DNA from: Plasmodium brasilianum
Taxonomy: Eukaryota > Apicomplexa > Aconoidasida > Haemosporida > Plasmodiidae
Direction of reading: 5' to 3'
Assembly (NCBI RefSeq): GCF_023973825.1
Contig: NW_027122942.1
Location: forward strand, 1 to 31,895
Length of the DNA stretch: 31,895 nucleotides
The notes below the pieces were generated by a model. The model did no database searches. It had not been told where the DNA came from and worked only from the letters and a program-made list of their open reading frames with translations. Below are positions 11,102-23,179 of the stretch, one piece after another. Both the position numbers and the translations under genes were made by a program. Each line of letters starts with the position of its first letter. The stretch's first letter is position 1.

Positions 11102-13978
11102 TCATCCTCTGACAATAAAATATCAGTTTACGAATATATTCTTCTATGTACATTACTAATATTGCCTAAAGATTTATTACACAACAATAAAATAATATAT
11201 TTTAATTATTTACGATATAATATACTTATTTACTTATTATGATGCTATTATTATTATTATTATATATATATAATATGAAGCAACTAAGAATATTAAGCAA
11301 ATTTTCCTGAGTGATATTATTTTACCACATTATAGTAATTAGTATATCATCAACTATATAAAAGAAATATAGGAGTTTTAACTGAAATAAAAATCTTCAT
11401 TTTTCGATTAATGTTGCAATTATTTAATTTTATATTTCCTTTATGATAGTAATAAATTCACCAAATTTTCATAAGTACTAATAAAAATATTATGTCATTT
11501 AAGTTATAGATTTTTTTTTTTCAATTCAAAAAAGTAATTAAATTCAGAAATTAAGTACAAATATAATCTTTAAAAAAGAAAAGATTATCTTAAAATTGTT
11601 TTAATAAATATTTGGAATAATAATATTTGTAGAATATGTAACATTTATTGCAATTAGTTTTTGTGTAGTAAATATTATTAAAAAAAACTTGAAATATGTA
11701 TACGTTTATGTATATTTCCCTATAGAACAACTAAAAAATTTTGTTATTTTTACCTTTTATGAATAAAAAAAAATTCATATGTTGATTTTATATATTTTTA
11801 TTTTATATTTAAATTAAAAAAAATATATGTACAATGAATTTGTACAATGACTTATATATTAGTAATATTACTATTAATTCTTTTTTTATTTTCCAATAAA
11901 AAAAATAGCTTTGATTACTTACTATAATTTTTAAACATTTAATAATTAATGAACTTAGACAATTATAAGAAATTTAATACTAATTAGAGAAAGCGAAAAA
12001 AAAAAAATAATAAGATAGAATTTTTCGTTGTTCCAAATATTATAAGTTAAACGTAAAATATCCTTCTGATATGCAAGAAATACTTGCACTATTATATTAA
12101 TTTTATAATTTTTGAATTGAAAATACTTATAAAATTTTTATATATTTAAAGGGTAAATCCAAATTAGTGGTTTTATAATTTTATACTTAATAATTATAAA
12201 TAGAATCTAATAATTACTATATAATTTATATAAATATATTTTATTTATTATTACTAAAAGTGAATATTTTAAAACTAAGAGTTCATTTATTTTCGTTATT
12301 TTCTATTTTTTTTTTTTTTCCAAAAATAAAAAAATTTATATCTTCGACAAAATATGCATATTTAAAAGAAAAAAAAATATATAAAAGTAAACATTGTATA
12401 CAAGCACCTTTAATAATTATGATAATTTAAGAAAATTTTAAATAAAATTACCTACGATATAAGATATTATCGTTACGAAATGTTAAGTATAATATATTAT
12501 AATTTAAAAAAATATTCGATATATAGTTTTTTTTCTTGAAAATTCTATAAATGAAAGAAACATTCGTTTATATTTTATTTATATGTAAATTATTACTACA
12601 CAAAATAATATATTGTATTAAAAAAATGATACAAATCTAAATAAAATAAATTAGATTTTTATGAAATAAACATAAAAAACCAAAAATATTACATATTAAA
12701 TATGTTGTTTTATTAGGCAATAGTAAATTCTTATTAATATGACAAATTATATTACTGTTCTAAAAAATAAATTATAAATTAAAATAAAAATCATATCATA
12801 TTGTTAATTATGCCATGTGATTCATACTATCCTGTGGCAATGACCTTAAAATAAGATAATTATTCTTTTATTTTATGCTTTTATATACATGTCGTATATA
12901 TATTTATATATATTATAAATATAATGTATTTGGAAGCATAATCGGTTCATAACCATAACATATTCCATTATTTCACTTACTCTTAATTTTCGAATATTAA
13001 AAATTTCCATTTCTACAAAAAAATATAAAAGCGTATTTTAATTAATAGTGCTTTATATTATGAGAAATACATAATGATACGAATTATTTATAAATAAAAC
13101 TTTTTATCTAATAAAAGAATTCTGTATACTCATGTAATTAATTGAGATGTTTATTTTTCGCAAAATTTATTTTTTTCTATATATTTTTTTTTATTCTTAT
13201 ATCCAATAAAAATATTCTCGGCATTTTAAATTAATTACTCATATTTATGCAAATATACGTATCATATATAAATAATTTAATCTTATTCTCGATATATTCA
13301 AGTTGTTACTAAATAAATATATATATCATAAATGATTATTATTATTAAATGCATACATATATATATAAAACATCATTTACGCATTTTAAAAGAATACTAT
13401 ATAAAACAAATAGGAAGATAATATATCAGAATATATTAAAATTTTATAATTTTATAATTCACATTAATCATATTATTGTATATCAAAACATTTAAGTATA
13501 TCTTGGTGATTTTAGAATGGTTACATATTTTCTGAATATACATCTACGGTGTATTATTCGCAAAAGTACTATATATTGTTTTAAATTATGTAATAAATAA
13601 CTCTTTGCTGAAATATATTATGCATAAAAATAAAGCTAACTCTTCTTTTTGATGACATCCTATTTTAATGTTCTAGTAAAGTTATGTAAATGTTACATGG
13701 CATATACTAGCAAAAATTAAAACTTTATAAAGTGTCTTTTTGAAACAAAGAAACAAGATTAATAATATCAAAAGTGATTCAGCAAGTAATATTTGTAAGT
13801 CGCATAAATGTATTTTATTATAAATATTTTAATTAAATTTTGGTCTTTTTTATTTTCATCTTTATAGCACGGTATATTCAATGCACAATTCTAAAAATAT
13901 ATTTGCTGAAGGATTTTAAAGTATAACTTATATTTTCAGTAATAAATCTATTCCGATTTACAACCCTTAATTTGTGTT
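11102..13978. other. Gene-free stretch
   Basis: Nearly 2.9 kb without a supportable gene. A 19-base sequence at 11977-11995 copies the left border of repeat C with one mismatch and is listed separately. A short ATT/TTA array lies near 11248-11264. The rest is ordinary A+T-rich subtelomeric spacer. Confidence 0.6.
11977..11995 (+). repeat. Isolated copy of the repeat C left border
   Basis: The sequence atactaattagagaaagcg differs at one base from the left border of repeat C at about 5057-5075. The similarity stops straight afterwards, where a poly(A) tract begins. Confidence 0.45.
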
Positions 13979-14275
13979 TTAATTTTTTATATTTTTATTT
14001 AAGTTTTTCCTTATATCTTTTAATTTAATTAGTCCTTCTATATTCTTTAAATTATTGTTTAATATAATCTTTTCTAATGTAGGTTTATTTTTCCTATTTA
14101 TTTTTTTTTTCCTTTTATCGTGTTCTCTATTTCCATATTAAACATATTCAAATGTCTGCTTTTTCAAAATTTCATTTTTTGCTTCATTTTCCCTCATGTA
14201 TTTTTCTATTAATATAATATTTTTGTAATCTATTGAAAAGTTCCTATTGTTCCCCTGGTTTATAGTTTTTCTAAT
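13979..14275 (-). pseudogene. Decayed terminal exon, unknown family
   Basis: A pyrimidine-rich acceptor ending tttccag (boundary 14276/14275, minus strand) opens a frame reading IRKTINQGNNRNFSIDYKNI and then ILIEKYMRENEAKNEILKKQ. After 45 codons a TAA at 14140-14138 interrupts it. The same frame then continues for 52 codons (YGNREHDKRKKKINRKNKPT, then LEKIILNNNLKNIEGLIK) to a TAA at 13981-13979. The lysine/asparagine/glutamate-rich, soluble composition looks like a Plasmodium exon rather than random AT-rich DNA. I recognise no family or PEXEL motif. Upstream, a tiny 17-base segment between gtaagcag and a gaggtaaaa donor could be another exon, but I cannot link it. It may be a pseudogene with one nonsense mutation, or the first stop may be real. 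Confidence 0.5.
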
Positions 14276-14684
14276 CTGGAAATAAAAATAAGACATAAAA
14301 ATATATTTTATAAATTCATAATGTGTTTTACCTCATAATAAGAAAATTCTGCTTACAAAAATTAAACAAAAAAAAGCAAAAAAAAAAACAAAAAATAATA
14401 AACAAAAAGAATAAAACAAAGTATGAATATTTCAATTATACTATATCATATTATTATTACAATGAAAACTTCATATACAATGGACAAATTAATAAACTTT
14501 TATGATGAGAAGGAACTTGATTTTTTTTTTTCGTGACATTTTTCCATATTACACATAAATTTAACATAAGAAAAACTGTTCATTATAATGATCATAATTC
14601 TATTTAATTAAAAGTCTTTATTTAAACTCTTCTAACACTTTAATCATATATTTTAGTTTATACATATTAATTATTTAACTATAC

Positions 14685-14706
14685 ATATATATATATATAT
14701 ATATAT
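14685..14706. repeat. (AT)11 microsatellite
   Basis: A perfect run of eleven AT units. Confidence 0.88.
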
Positions 14707-15691
14707 GTACACATTGTGTTTTAAATGATAATATAAAGAAGAAAAATACAATAATCATATAGTAATATTTCTTTATATTTTTACTTAATATCCGCTTAAT
14801 ATATTTTTAATATAATATATATAAATTAGTGTAGGAACCATCCAAAATTTACTAGAAATTTTATTTTTCTATAATACTTAATTTCTGCAATAAAAAAATT
14901 ACCTTTATACATGAAAAATGAAAAATATAAATAAAAAAAAAATTTAGCTAAAATTAAAAAAAATATATTTTAAAAATTTTATTTTCATGTCTATTTTGTT
15001 TTGTTTTATTTTTTTTCAGAAATAAACCATGATTTTTGAAATACAAGAATATCACTATTTCTACTGATATTTGATGTAACTATAGTATAATGTTATAATT
15101 CCTCTACAAACAAAATGATTAATCCATCGAAATTATACAACTAAACAACATTTCCTACTTATTTCTGGTGTAAATACTACATGGAATACTCATATTTTTA
15201 AAAATTATTTAAATGAACTAAAAAAAAATTAAATTATTTAATACACGTATTAATCATTTCTATTTTATATATTTTAAATATCACACGATCATAATTAAAG
15301 TTTTCTTTTTAGGTTCTATTTTAGAAATAAAGTATAATTGTATCCATTTTATTATTTGCTTCTTTGTTTTATTTTATTTTATTTTTCTTCTTTATAAATA
15401 AAGAAATGCATGCACATACATAAAACTGTGAATTTTAGTTTTTTTTTAATATTAAACTAATTATTTTATAATTAACAAATATATAAACATAATAAAATAA
15501 TGTAAAATGGAAAGCGTATGATAATTAAAAAATTAACAATGACACTTATTCTTTTTTTTTCTTTTTATTTACCACTATACAAAAATAAGTACTTTCTCTA
15601 TAAATTTCTTTAATAAAAAGGAATTGACATTAATTTGTTATATATAATATCAAATATTTTATTTACATTTTTTTTATTAATTATATATGTG

Positions 15692-15713
15692 TATATATAT
15701 ATATATATATATA
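15692..15713. repeat. (TA)11 microsatellite
   Basis: A perfect run of eleven TA units about 1.5 kb upstream of the 17257 gene. Confidence 0.88.
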
Positions 15714-15949
15714 ATATAAATATAAAGTAAAATGGGAAAAATTCTTTTAGTTTTTTTTTTTTATTGTGAACATGTCTTCAGCATCACATTACATATAATA
15801 GCACAATTCGAAATTTTATTTGTTCTTTTATTTTGAAGCCTTTTTAATTTTAACTTTATAAAATTTTATTTTAAAATTATTTTTATAAATTATAAATATT
15901 ATTTTATATACGTTATAGTAAACATATATCAAAATCTAAAAACAAATAA

Positions 15950-17060
15950 TAATAAATAAATAAAATATTTCATATAAATCCAATATAAAACTCTTTCATT
16001 ATACTCTTTTCTTTTTTCTGTTAATTTTCATTTTATCTAATAAAAAATGATTATTCAAAGATTTTGTTGTAATACATTTAAAGAATATGGCACTTTACCA
16101 ATATTTTTAAATGTAGTCTTCGAAATGATAAAATAAATATAATATATAGAGAAAACAAATAACCTTAGTGCATAAAAAAAAAAACAGCTTGAAATAAAAA
16201 AAAATAATGTACTCAAATAATACTAGTAAAATGTTAAAAATTAAAATGTATAATTTTAATAATCAAATTTTAATTTAATTGTTATTGTTTTTAATTTATC
16301 ATATATTATTTATTATTGAAGCTTTTATAAAATAAGGTATAATAACCACTCAAATATTATTGTTTTAATATACATTTTTATAACTATATTATTGGAATTA
16401 TTGATTTAAAATATAAATGTACCTTATCCTCATAAATTACATCAAGAATGAAGTTATTATAATAAATAAAATTTTCTTATATCTTATATAATATAAAAAT
16501 ATAATTATGTATATGTAAAATAATAATATTTTTTATCAACTAAGCATTTAATAATTATGCTATATCAAATTATATCAAAATATAATACTATATATAATAT
16601 AAATGTAAATATAATATATTATAATATTGTTACTGCTATATATATTCCTTCTCTTTTTTAATTAATAATTTTTATAAAAAATATTTTCAAAAATAATTAC
16701 AAGATAGTAGATATTTTCTAAAAAAATTTTACAGTATATTTTTTAACAATAGATCAAAATATAACTGTTCTAAAAATATTTTCTAAATATATTCTAATAT
16801 ATATTTTATTTTTATAATTTTTTCTCGTATTATATCCTCATTAAAGCAATATTTTATCAATATATATTATGTATATAAATATATAAATGTTTTTCGAAAT
16901 GAAATTTTGTATGGTAAATTATAATATTAACACAATTATTTCCGTAACGTGCTCATTAAATACTTTTTTATTTGTTTTATTTGAATAATATTATTTAATA
17001 GTATTTTAATTATAGCTTTTACGAAAATATTTTTTTTAATTATAACTTTTTTATTGCACT
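15950..17060 (+). repeat. Block A, right copy: 5' flank of the 17257 gene
   Basis: Diverged, collinear match to about 2990-4080. It ends about 200 bases before the start codon at 17257, so it probably contains that gene's promoter and 5' untranslated region. Preservation of an upstream flank at a second site without its gene is the noteworthy point. Confidence 0.55.
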
Positions 17061-17256
17061 TCATTAAGTACTACATTTATATTTATTTTAAAAACAAATC
17101 TAATGAATTGTTATATCGACAAAATAGAAAATAATTGAGTCAAGTTCTATGTTATTTATTTACTTATTTTGTTTTGAAAAATATTAAATATATCTAGTAA
17201 AATATTATATAAGCTTTTACAACTTTAAAATATCCATTATAAAACAAAATACACAA

Positions 17257-18076
17257 ATGATCATTATTTTCATTAGAGCCTTTATTTTTTCCTGTCTAAT
17301 ATGGATAATCAAATATTCTGACGAGGTATCATAGTTATTATACTTAATTTTTTTCCTTTTCCTTTTTTATTTTATATTTTTAAATGAGAGGAATATTTTA
17401 TTCATATAATATATAAATATACATTTTTTTAAAATTTAATATGAACTTATACTTATAGTCAAACATCTGTGATAAAACTCACAACAAGGAATTGAACAGA
17501 AATAACATATTAAATATTAAATATAGCAGATTGTTAAGCAGTGAAATAAGAGCATCCCTGGAAGATAAACATAAATGTTTAAAAGAAAAAATATATGATT
17601 TAAAAGGAAAAAGTACTGCATCATTTGAAAAAAAACCATATGCATTAAAGCAATATAACTTTTTTCAAGAAGAAGATAATGAATCAATATACAATGATAC
17701 ATATCAAAAAGAATTGAATTATTTTATGCCACGTAAAAAACCTCAAAAACTTGGAGCTTCTAACGTTAAGCATAATTTAAAAGAAAAATCTTCTACATTA
17801 AAACATTATAATAATATTCAGAACAATAAAAACCTACACAAATCTTTAAAAAAGTTATACTCAGAGAATGATCCAACTTTAGACCACATCAGCTCAAGTA
17901 ATAAACGTAATTGTATTATTAATAAAAATAAAATTAATTTTAGTATAAAATATAATCATAAACATCCAATAAGATCTGCAATTTTTTTTTTTCTTACTTT
18001 TATTATAGCATTGTTTTTTTTTCCGTTAACTGCGTTTTTTATTGTGTGTTGTAGTAACGGAGAATTCCAAGAATAA
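17257..18076 (+). CDS. Plasmodium exported protein, unknown function
   Basis: Two exons, about 228 residues. Exon 1 (17257-17325) begins MIIIFIRAFIFSCLIWII, a hydrophobic signal-like segment. The intron 17326-17458 (133 bp) has donor gag/gtatca and acceptor acttatag, phase 0. Exon 2 (17459-18076) opens SNICDKTHNKELNRNN. Residues 47-52 are RLLSSE, PEXEL-like but with Glu one place later than in RxLxE. The body is very rich in Lys, Asn and Ser with short charged stretches. A strong C-terminal membrane segment (about 196-221, RSAIFFFLTFIIALFFFPLT) ends in FIVCC and a seven-residue tail. The signal, short intron, export motif and terminal membrane anchor are the usual layout of exported subtelomeric proteins. 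I infer delivery to red-cell or vacuolar membranes. I cannot name the subfamily. The gene looks intact. Confidence 0.9.
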
Positions 18077-18816
18077 TTATGTCTATTATTAGTTCATATT
18101 ATAATCCATTATATATTTGTATTACTAGTAAAATTGTTTTTATATTTCATTCTGCTTCCTTGGAGAATACAACTGTTTTAAATTAATATACATAAAACTA
18201 TCTCATAAATTAATGTAAGTCTAGTAAAAAGTGAGAAACAATTATTTATTGCAAACATTTAATTCTATAAATTTATTTTAGTAATCTGAAAGAAAATATA
18301 ATTTTATATATTCAATTGTAAAAAAATGTATGCCACCAATGCAATTATCTAATATATATGAATTTTTTATATTTTTTTGCATTTATTATTAAAAAATTGT
18401 CTTTATATAATTTTATATTTCTTGTAATATAAGTATATATTCTATACTTTAATTTTTAGTTTAAATTATTAAAGATTTAAAATATAATTAAAAATTTACT
18501 TTCCAGCGATATATATATATATATACTTTAATAAATTTTGCTTATTTTTCATATTATGACGTTTACATATTTAATATATACAATTAAAAATATTTATATA
18601 AAGAATAATATTACATTTCAAAATATTTTAATCATATTTACACAAGTTAAATAGTAAAATATTTACAAATTATGTAATATTCACTTTAATAATCAGTTTT
18701 TATATAATTCAGTATATCCTCTATATGGAGATAGCTATAATTTTTCTATGTATAACTACATGTTTTCCTTTATAATTAAAAAAACATAAAAAATTTCCCT
18801 TTCTTATTTCTAATAT
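18077..18816. other. 3' spacer of the 17257 gene
   Basis: About 0.74 kb between the exported-protein stop codon and repeat C. Its right half is block B. No coding signal is seen. Confidence 0.6.
18480..18816 (+). repeat. Block B, right copy: 3' flank of the 17257 gene
   Basis: Diverged match to about 520-868 at a near-constant offset of 17954 bases. The block ends where repeat C begins, so a duplication or recombination boundary lies near 18811-18817. Confidence 0.55.
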
Positions 18817-19052
18817 TAATTAGAGAAGGTGTAAGTAGAACATATATTTATAGGGATTCGCATCACTAGTGAAATTCCAGTACTTTTCAAAGAATTATTT
18901 TATAGTTATTCACTGGTCTAAAATGTTCTGTTAAATATATATATGTAACACATTAGGTGTTAATGTTCATATACTGTGGTATCAGTTGTATATTTATTCT
19001 ACATTTATTTAAGTTATTCACAGCTTAGACGATAGAACAGTTAAGGAACGAC

Positions 19053-19072
19053 ATATATATATATATATATAT
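19053..19072. repeat. (AT)10 microsatellite within repeat C
   Basis: Ten AT units, one fewer than the matching array at 5295-5316. Confidence 0.88.
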
Positions 19073-19681
19073 GTATTTATATTAAAGCATTTAAGCAAAA
19101 GCTATATAATAGGTATATACAAACTGAATAATTTAAATATATTTACTATTTATTTAAATATTATTAATTAATTTTTGCTTAAATACCGGAAAGCATATTT
19201 TTTATATACTCCTAAGATCTGTGCTACTCTTTTGATACTTCACTAATAGTAGCATTAAATATGTTGAATATTTCATGCAATTTGCCATTATTATCGAATT
19301 AAAAACAATAAAATCCTTATTTTGTTAATAATATGTGTTAGTTTTTTTATTGTGTAAGGAGTATCCTTATTTTTTTTTAAATTAATTTTTGGATTGAGTT
19401 ATTTCTTTACCTTTTTCTACTGAGTGTAGCGTAAATATATTAGCATCGTTTAAATAAACATATTAGAGAATTCTAATTAGGGGAATGATTAATGGACTAT
19501 TAGTTAATTATTCTTCAATTGTTTTGACTTTTGTATTTATGCTTATATACAGAATTTATCATTCCATCTCTCCATACACAAAAAATTAGTTAATTAATAA
19601 GCATGATGTAATATATCCCCTGGACTGTTTATTAATTTGCTTGTCCAATATTCTATAGAATTTTAAATTTAGGATAATAGC

Positions 19682-19701
19682 ATATATATATATATATATA
19701 T
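19682..19701. repeat. (AT)10 microsatellite within repeat C
   Basis: Ten AT units. The matching place in the left copy (about 5928-5940) has a shorter, interrupted run, so this array expanded or contracted after duplication. Confidence 0.85.
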
Positions 19702-20054
19702 GCATTTTAAATTAATACGTTTTTGTGGATAAATATTTTACAAGAAATGTATGGATTTCTATTATTCGCTTTGTATTCCCTCTATGTCATTAATAAGTAA
19801 AATACATTATATATATTATTAGTGATATTCTAAAATTTAAAAAGTTAATAAATTAATAAATTTAACACTTTTGTGATAATTTATATGTTTTATGATTATA
19901 TATAATGTAATAGTACGAGTCTTTTTATCATCATATCTATTACGTATTTACAAAAGGTTATTACTCCGATTAAACTTTGAAATAATATTTCTTATACCTC
20001 TAACGAACTACTAAAGATTTCGCAATAGGTGAAAAGGTGAAGTAAAATAATATA

Positions 20055-23000
20055 TTTTATTAATATATCTTTAGTAGAAGATATATAGGAATATAAAGTA
20101 TTTATTAATAGATGTTATATAATTGAGGTACATTGGTTCTTTATTCGTTTATCCATTCATTTGACCAAATGTATATGCATATAATTTTATATATCTATTT
20201 ATTGACTTCGTAAATATTTAACAAATAAATGAAATATTTATGAATTCTTTACACTTAATTATATACACTAAAGTAGTTTATAATACCACAAAATATAATT
20301 TGAAACAGTAAATTTAAATGAATGAATTATATGGAAAATATACTCCTTTAACATAATTATTCAATTAAAGAAAATGTTACATGAAAAGTATTTTCTAATT
20401 TAAAAAATTCATAAATTAATTTTTTTTTTTTTTATATTTTTTCAAATTAATGTTCGACTAAAATGTATATAAAACAATGTTAATAATGGTATATCTAATA
20501 TATCACTAAATATATCTGTTATTTTAACTGCTGAGTAATATTATAATTTGGTCATCCCAAAAGTATATCAATATTTACATTTAAACTGAACTTACAAAAT
20601 AGCTAACAAAAATGGATACTTTTTCTTTTAAATATTTTATTTTTAAACAAATAGATAATAAATAATACTATATTATACATGATCAGCAGATAAGGATATT
20701 TTGGAAAAAATATTAAATTTGGATATTTTTCGAATGTATTACTTTTTTCATATAATATTATATTCTTTAGAGAATAAAAAATGTGAAGTACATAATAATT
20801 ATGTGCACATTTTTCTAAAAATAAATTCTGTATATCACTACATACTTTCAAAAATAAAATAAACATTTTTAGCATCGTCATTTCAAGTTAACTTCAAACT
20901 AAAAAATAGAGCAATAACAGGGGTAAGACTGAGGAGAATTTTTAACTTAAACATTAATAACTTAATGGATTAATGGGTTCACTTGGTATACCTAATATAA
21001 TGATGTATATCATATTTAAAGTAATAAATAAAAATAAGCGAGGATTATAAAAATAATTTGTATATCTAATGGTAATTATATGATAACTATGATTAGAAAT
21101 TACGAAGCCTATAATTTATGGAATTTAACATATGGAGATTCGCAAAATATGAACTAAATAATCTAACATAATAAGAAAAAACTTTCTAAAATGAAATTAA
21201 GGAAGATATGTTTCAACAAAAATAATTAAAGCATTTTATTTACATTATACAATGTCCACTATTATATTATTAGGTAATTCTTTGTAATATTATGAGTGAC
21301 AATAATGTAATCTGTACAGCTTTTAATACCTCTAACGAAAGAACGTATATAACATAATAAGTAAATTATAAGAACAATATAAATAAAAATTAACATATGA
21401 TACCTTTTGAAAATACATACAATACTATTATTTTTTTTTATTCAATGTATAAGGAAGTATTATTATATGTTTTATTTTTTTTTCTAATGAAACTTCATTA
21501 AGAAAACGCACTTTTATTCGTATTTCTATTTTTCATGTAAACATGTTATATTAATATTAGAATAATAGAATATTTTATTTATGTAGCAAAACAGAAGCAT
21601 AGTATGCGAACCAACAAGTTATGCAAACAAAAAAACAAAAAATAAAATGATATTAAATAAAATATAAATGTAATATGTAACATAAAGAATATTTATTTTC
21701 TCTTACGCATAAAATTGACAGAAAATAAATTTACTTTCCATGTATAATAATATATACAATATAACTCGTAATATTATTTTCTTAATTTTCATGTGTTAAA
21801 ATTTTATTAAAACATGCTAATAATCGACTTATTCCCTAATTGCAATATTTTGTACGTTATAATTTTTAAAACGCTTAATGTTATATATATATAGTTAAAA
21901 AAATAAGAAAACATTCTCTAATATTTCCGTAATTTACTGATATGACGAATTATGTTTTAGTTTATTTATCATTAAAAAAAAAGAAAAAGTATAAAAAGTA
22001 TTAAATAATCCATACAAATTGTGCCTCATAATAATTTTCCTTTTAAACATTATTATAGTTTCGCTGAAAAATTAAATTAATATTGTAAATATATTTCCCA
22101 AACTTAATATTTAACTATATTTGAATTATGCTAATTTCCTTTTAGTTATCTTAAAAATAATATTTTTATTAGCTGGGAAAAATAAAAATGTTTTTATTCT
22201 TATTTTTAAGGGAATGAAAATTTTAAAGAATTTATTAAAAGTGATTGATCTGATTAGTTTATTTTATGCATACGCGCATTTATGAACAACATAATATACA
22301 CTATGTGAACTGTAATAATGAAACAAAAAAAACAATATCGACATATAATTCATTTTGGTCATTAATAGAGGTGAATAATTTGTATTCTTATATATAGTCT
22401 ACCTAAAAATTAATGAAATTATAAATAAAATAAATATATTCCAAGTAAAATTCTTTATAATATTGAAAACAATTTATTTGTTTGTGTTATATTTATTTTT
22501 TTCTTCAAATATTCTTCTTTATATTTACATATTTATAATTTTTGTAATATGCGCTCGGTTAATTATAGTAATTCAGGTATAATATTATAGTGTATTGCAT
22601 ATAATAGGGTAAGAGATAAAGTTTTAATGCAGTGATGTAATACTCAATAATGGAATAAGTATTTCTAAAAAAAGAAATTAGGTAATTTAACTGGAATACC
22701 ATATTAAGATACATACAAATATATAAAAGTATAATAGTGCTTGAAAAAAAATGTTTGCACGGAATTACAATTTTTAATTTTTTATATTAAAAATTATATT
22801 TTCTATTAAAGAAAATAGTATAATAATAATTAATTACGTACGTACATATATATATATTTATGCATATTAGTATACAGAATAAAGTTTTGCTATAAATGGA
22901 TTCCTTCTTTTTTACTATTTACTGTTATACTGTATTAACATTAAGGTTATTTCTGTTTTAATTTTCCATATTAATATGATAAAATCAATACAGTTATAAT

Positions 23001-23179
23001 TTATTTTATAGAATGAATAGTGCCATATTTCTTTAAGAAATATGTAAATAGATGTAATTACTAATGAAAAGTATAAAACGCTCGAAATGAACCAATTGTA
23101 TATATGTCGTCATTCTTTTTACTTAAATATTAGTACATATACAGTTTTAACTATTTCATACAGTAAATACATAAAAATA
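20055..23179. other. Gene-free stretch, promoter side of the PIR gene
   Basis: About 3.1 kb with no gene I can support. A 92-codon minus-strand open frame at 20881-20603 has more varied residues than most AT-rich frames, but has a stop just upstream and no recognisable motif. A 13-base echo of the repeat C right border lies at 21327-21339. A ten-base palindrome tacgtacgta lies at 22835-22844, about 340 bases before the PIR start codon. Regulatory meaning is unknown. Confidence 0.55.
21327..21339 (+). repeat. Short echo of the repeat C right-end region
   Basis: The 13 bases tacctctaacgaa match the right-hand part of repeat C at about 19995-20007 exactly. At this length in AT-rich DNA chance is possible. 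Confidence 0.25.

Larger units (their letters stand above)
14276..17256. other. Gene-free stretch, promoter side of the 17257 gene
   Basis: About 3 kb with no gene I can support. It contains an (AT)11 run at 14685-14706, a (TA)11 run at 15692-15713, and block A (about 15950-17060) directly upstream of the exported-protein gene. The open frame at 14323-14505 (plus) is Lys/Asn/Gln low complexity and rejected. Confidence 0.6.
18817..20054 (+). repeat. 1.23 kb direct repeat C, right copy
   Basis: Same-orientation copy of 5061-6293. The corresponding start and end coordinates differ by 13756 and 13761 bases, so net indel difference is only about five bases. It contains (AT)10 runs at 19053-19072 and 19682-19701. 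It starts about 0.74 kb past the stop of the 17257 gene. The neighbouring genes of the two copies point in opposite directions relative to the repeat, which argues against it being a gene-linked 3' untranslated region. Confidence 0.92.

Noticed and set aside
14323..14505. 60-codon open frame, plus strand
   Set aside because: Lys/Gln/Asn low-complexity translation of an A-rich tract, overlapping the upstream side of the minus-strand exon remnant.
17517..17702. 61-codon open frame antisense to the 17257 gene
   Set aside because: Shadow of exon 2 of the real gene.
20603..20881. 92-codon open frame, minus strand, with a few Cys and charged residues
   Set aside because: The longest unexplained frame, and not as biased as others, but it has a stop directly upstream, no convincing partner exon and no family resemblance I can defend.
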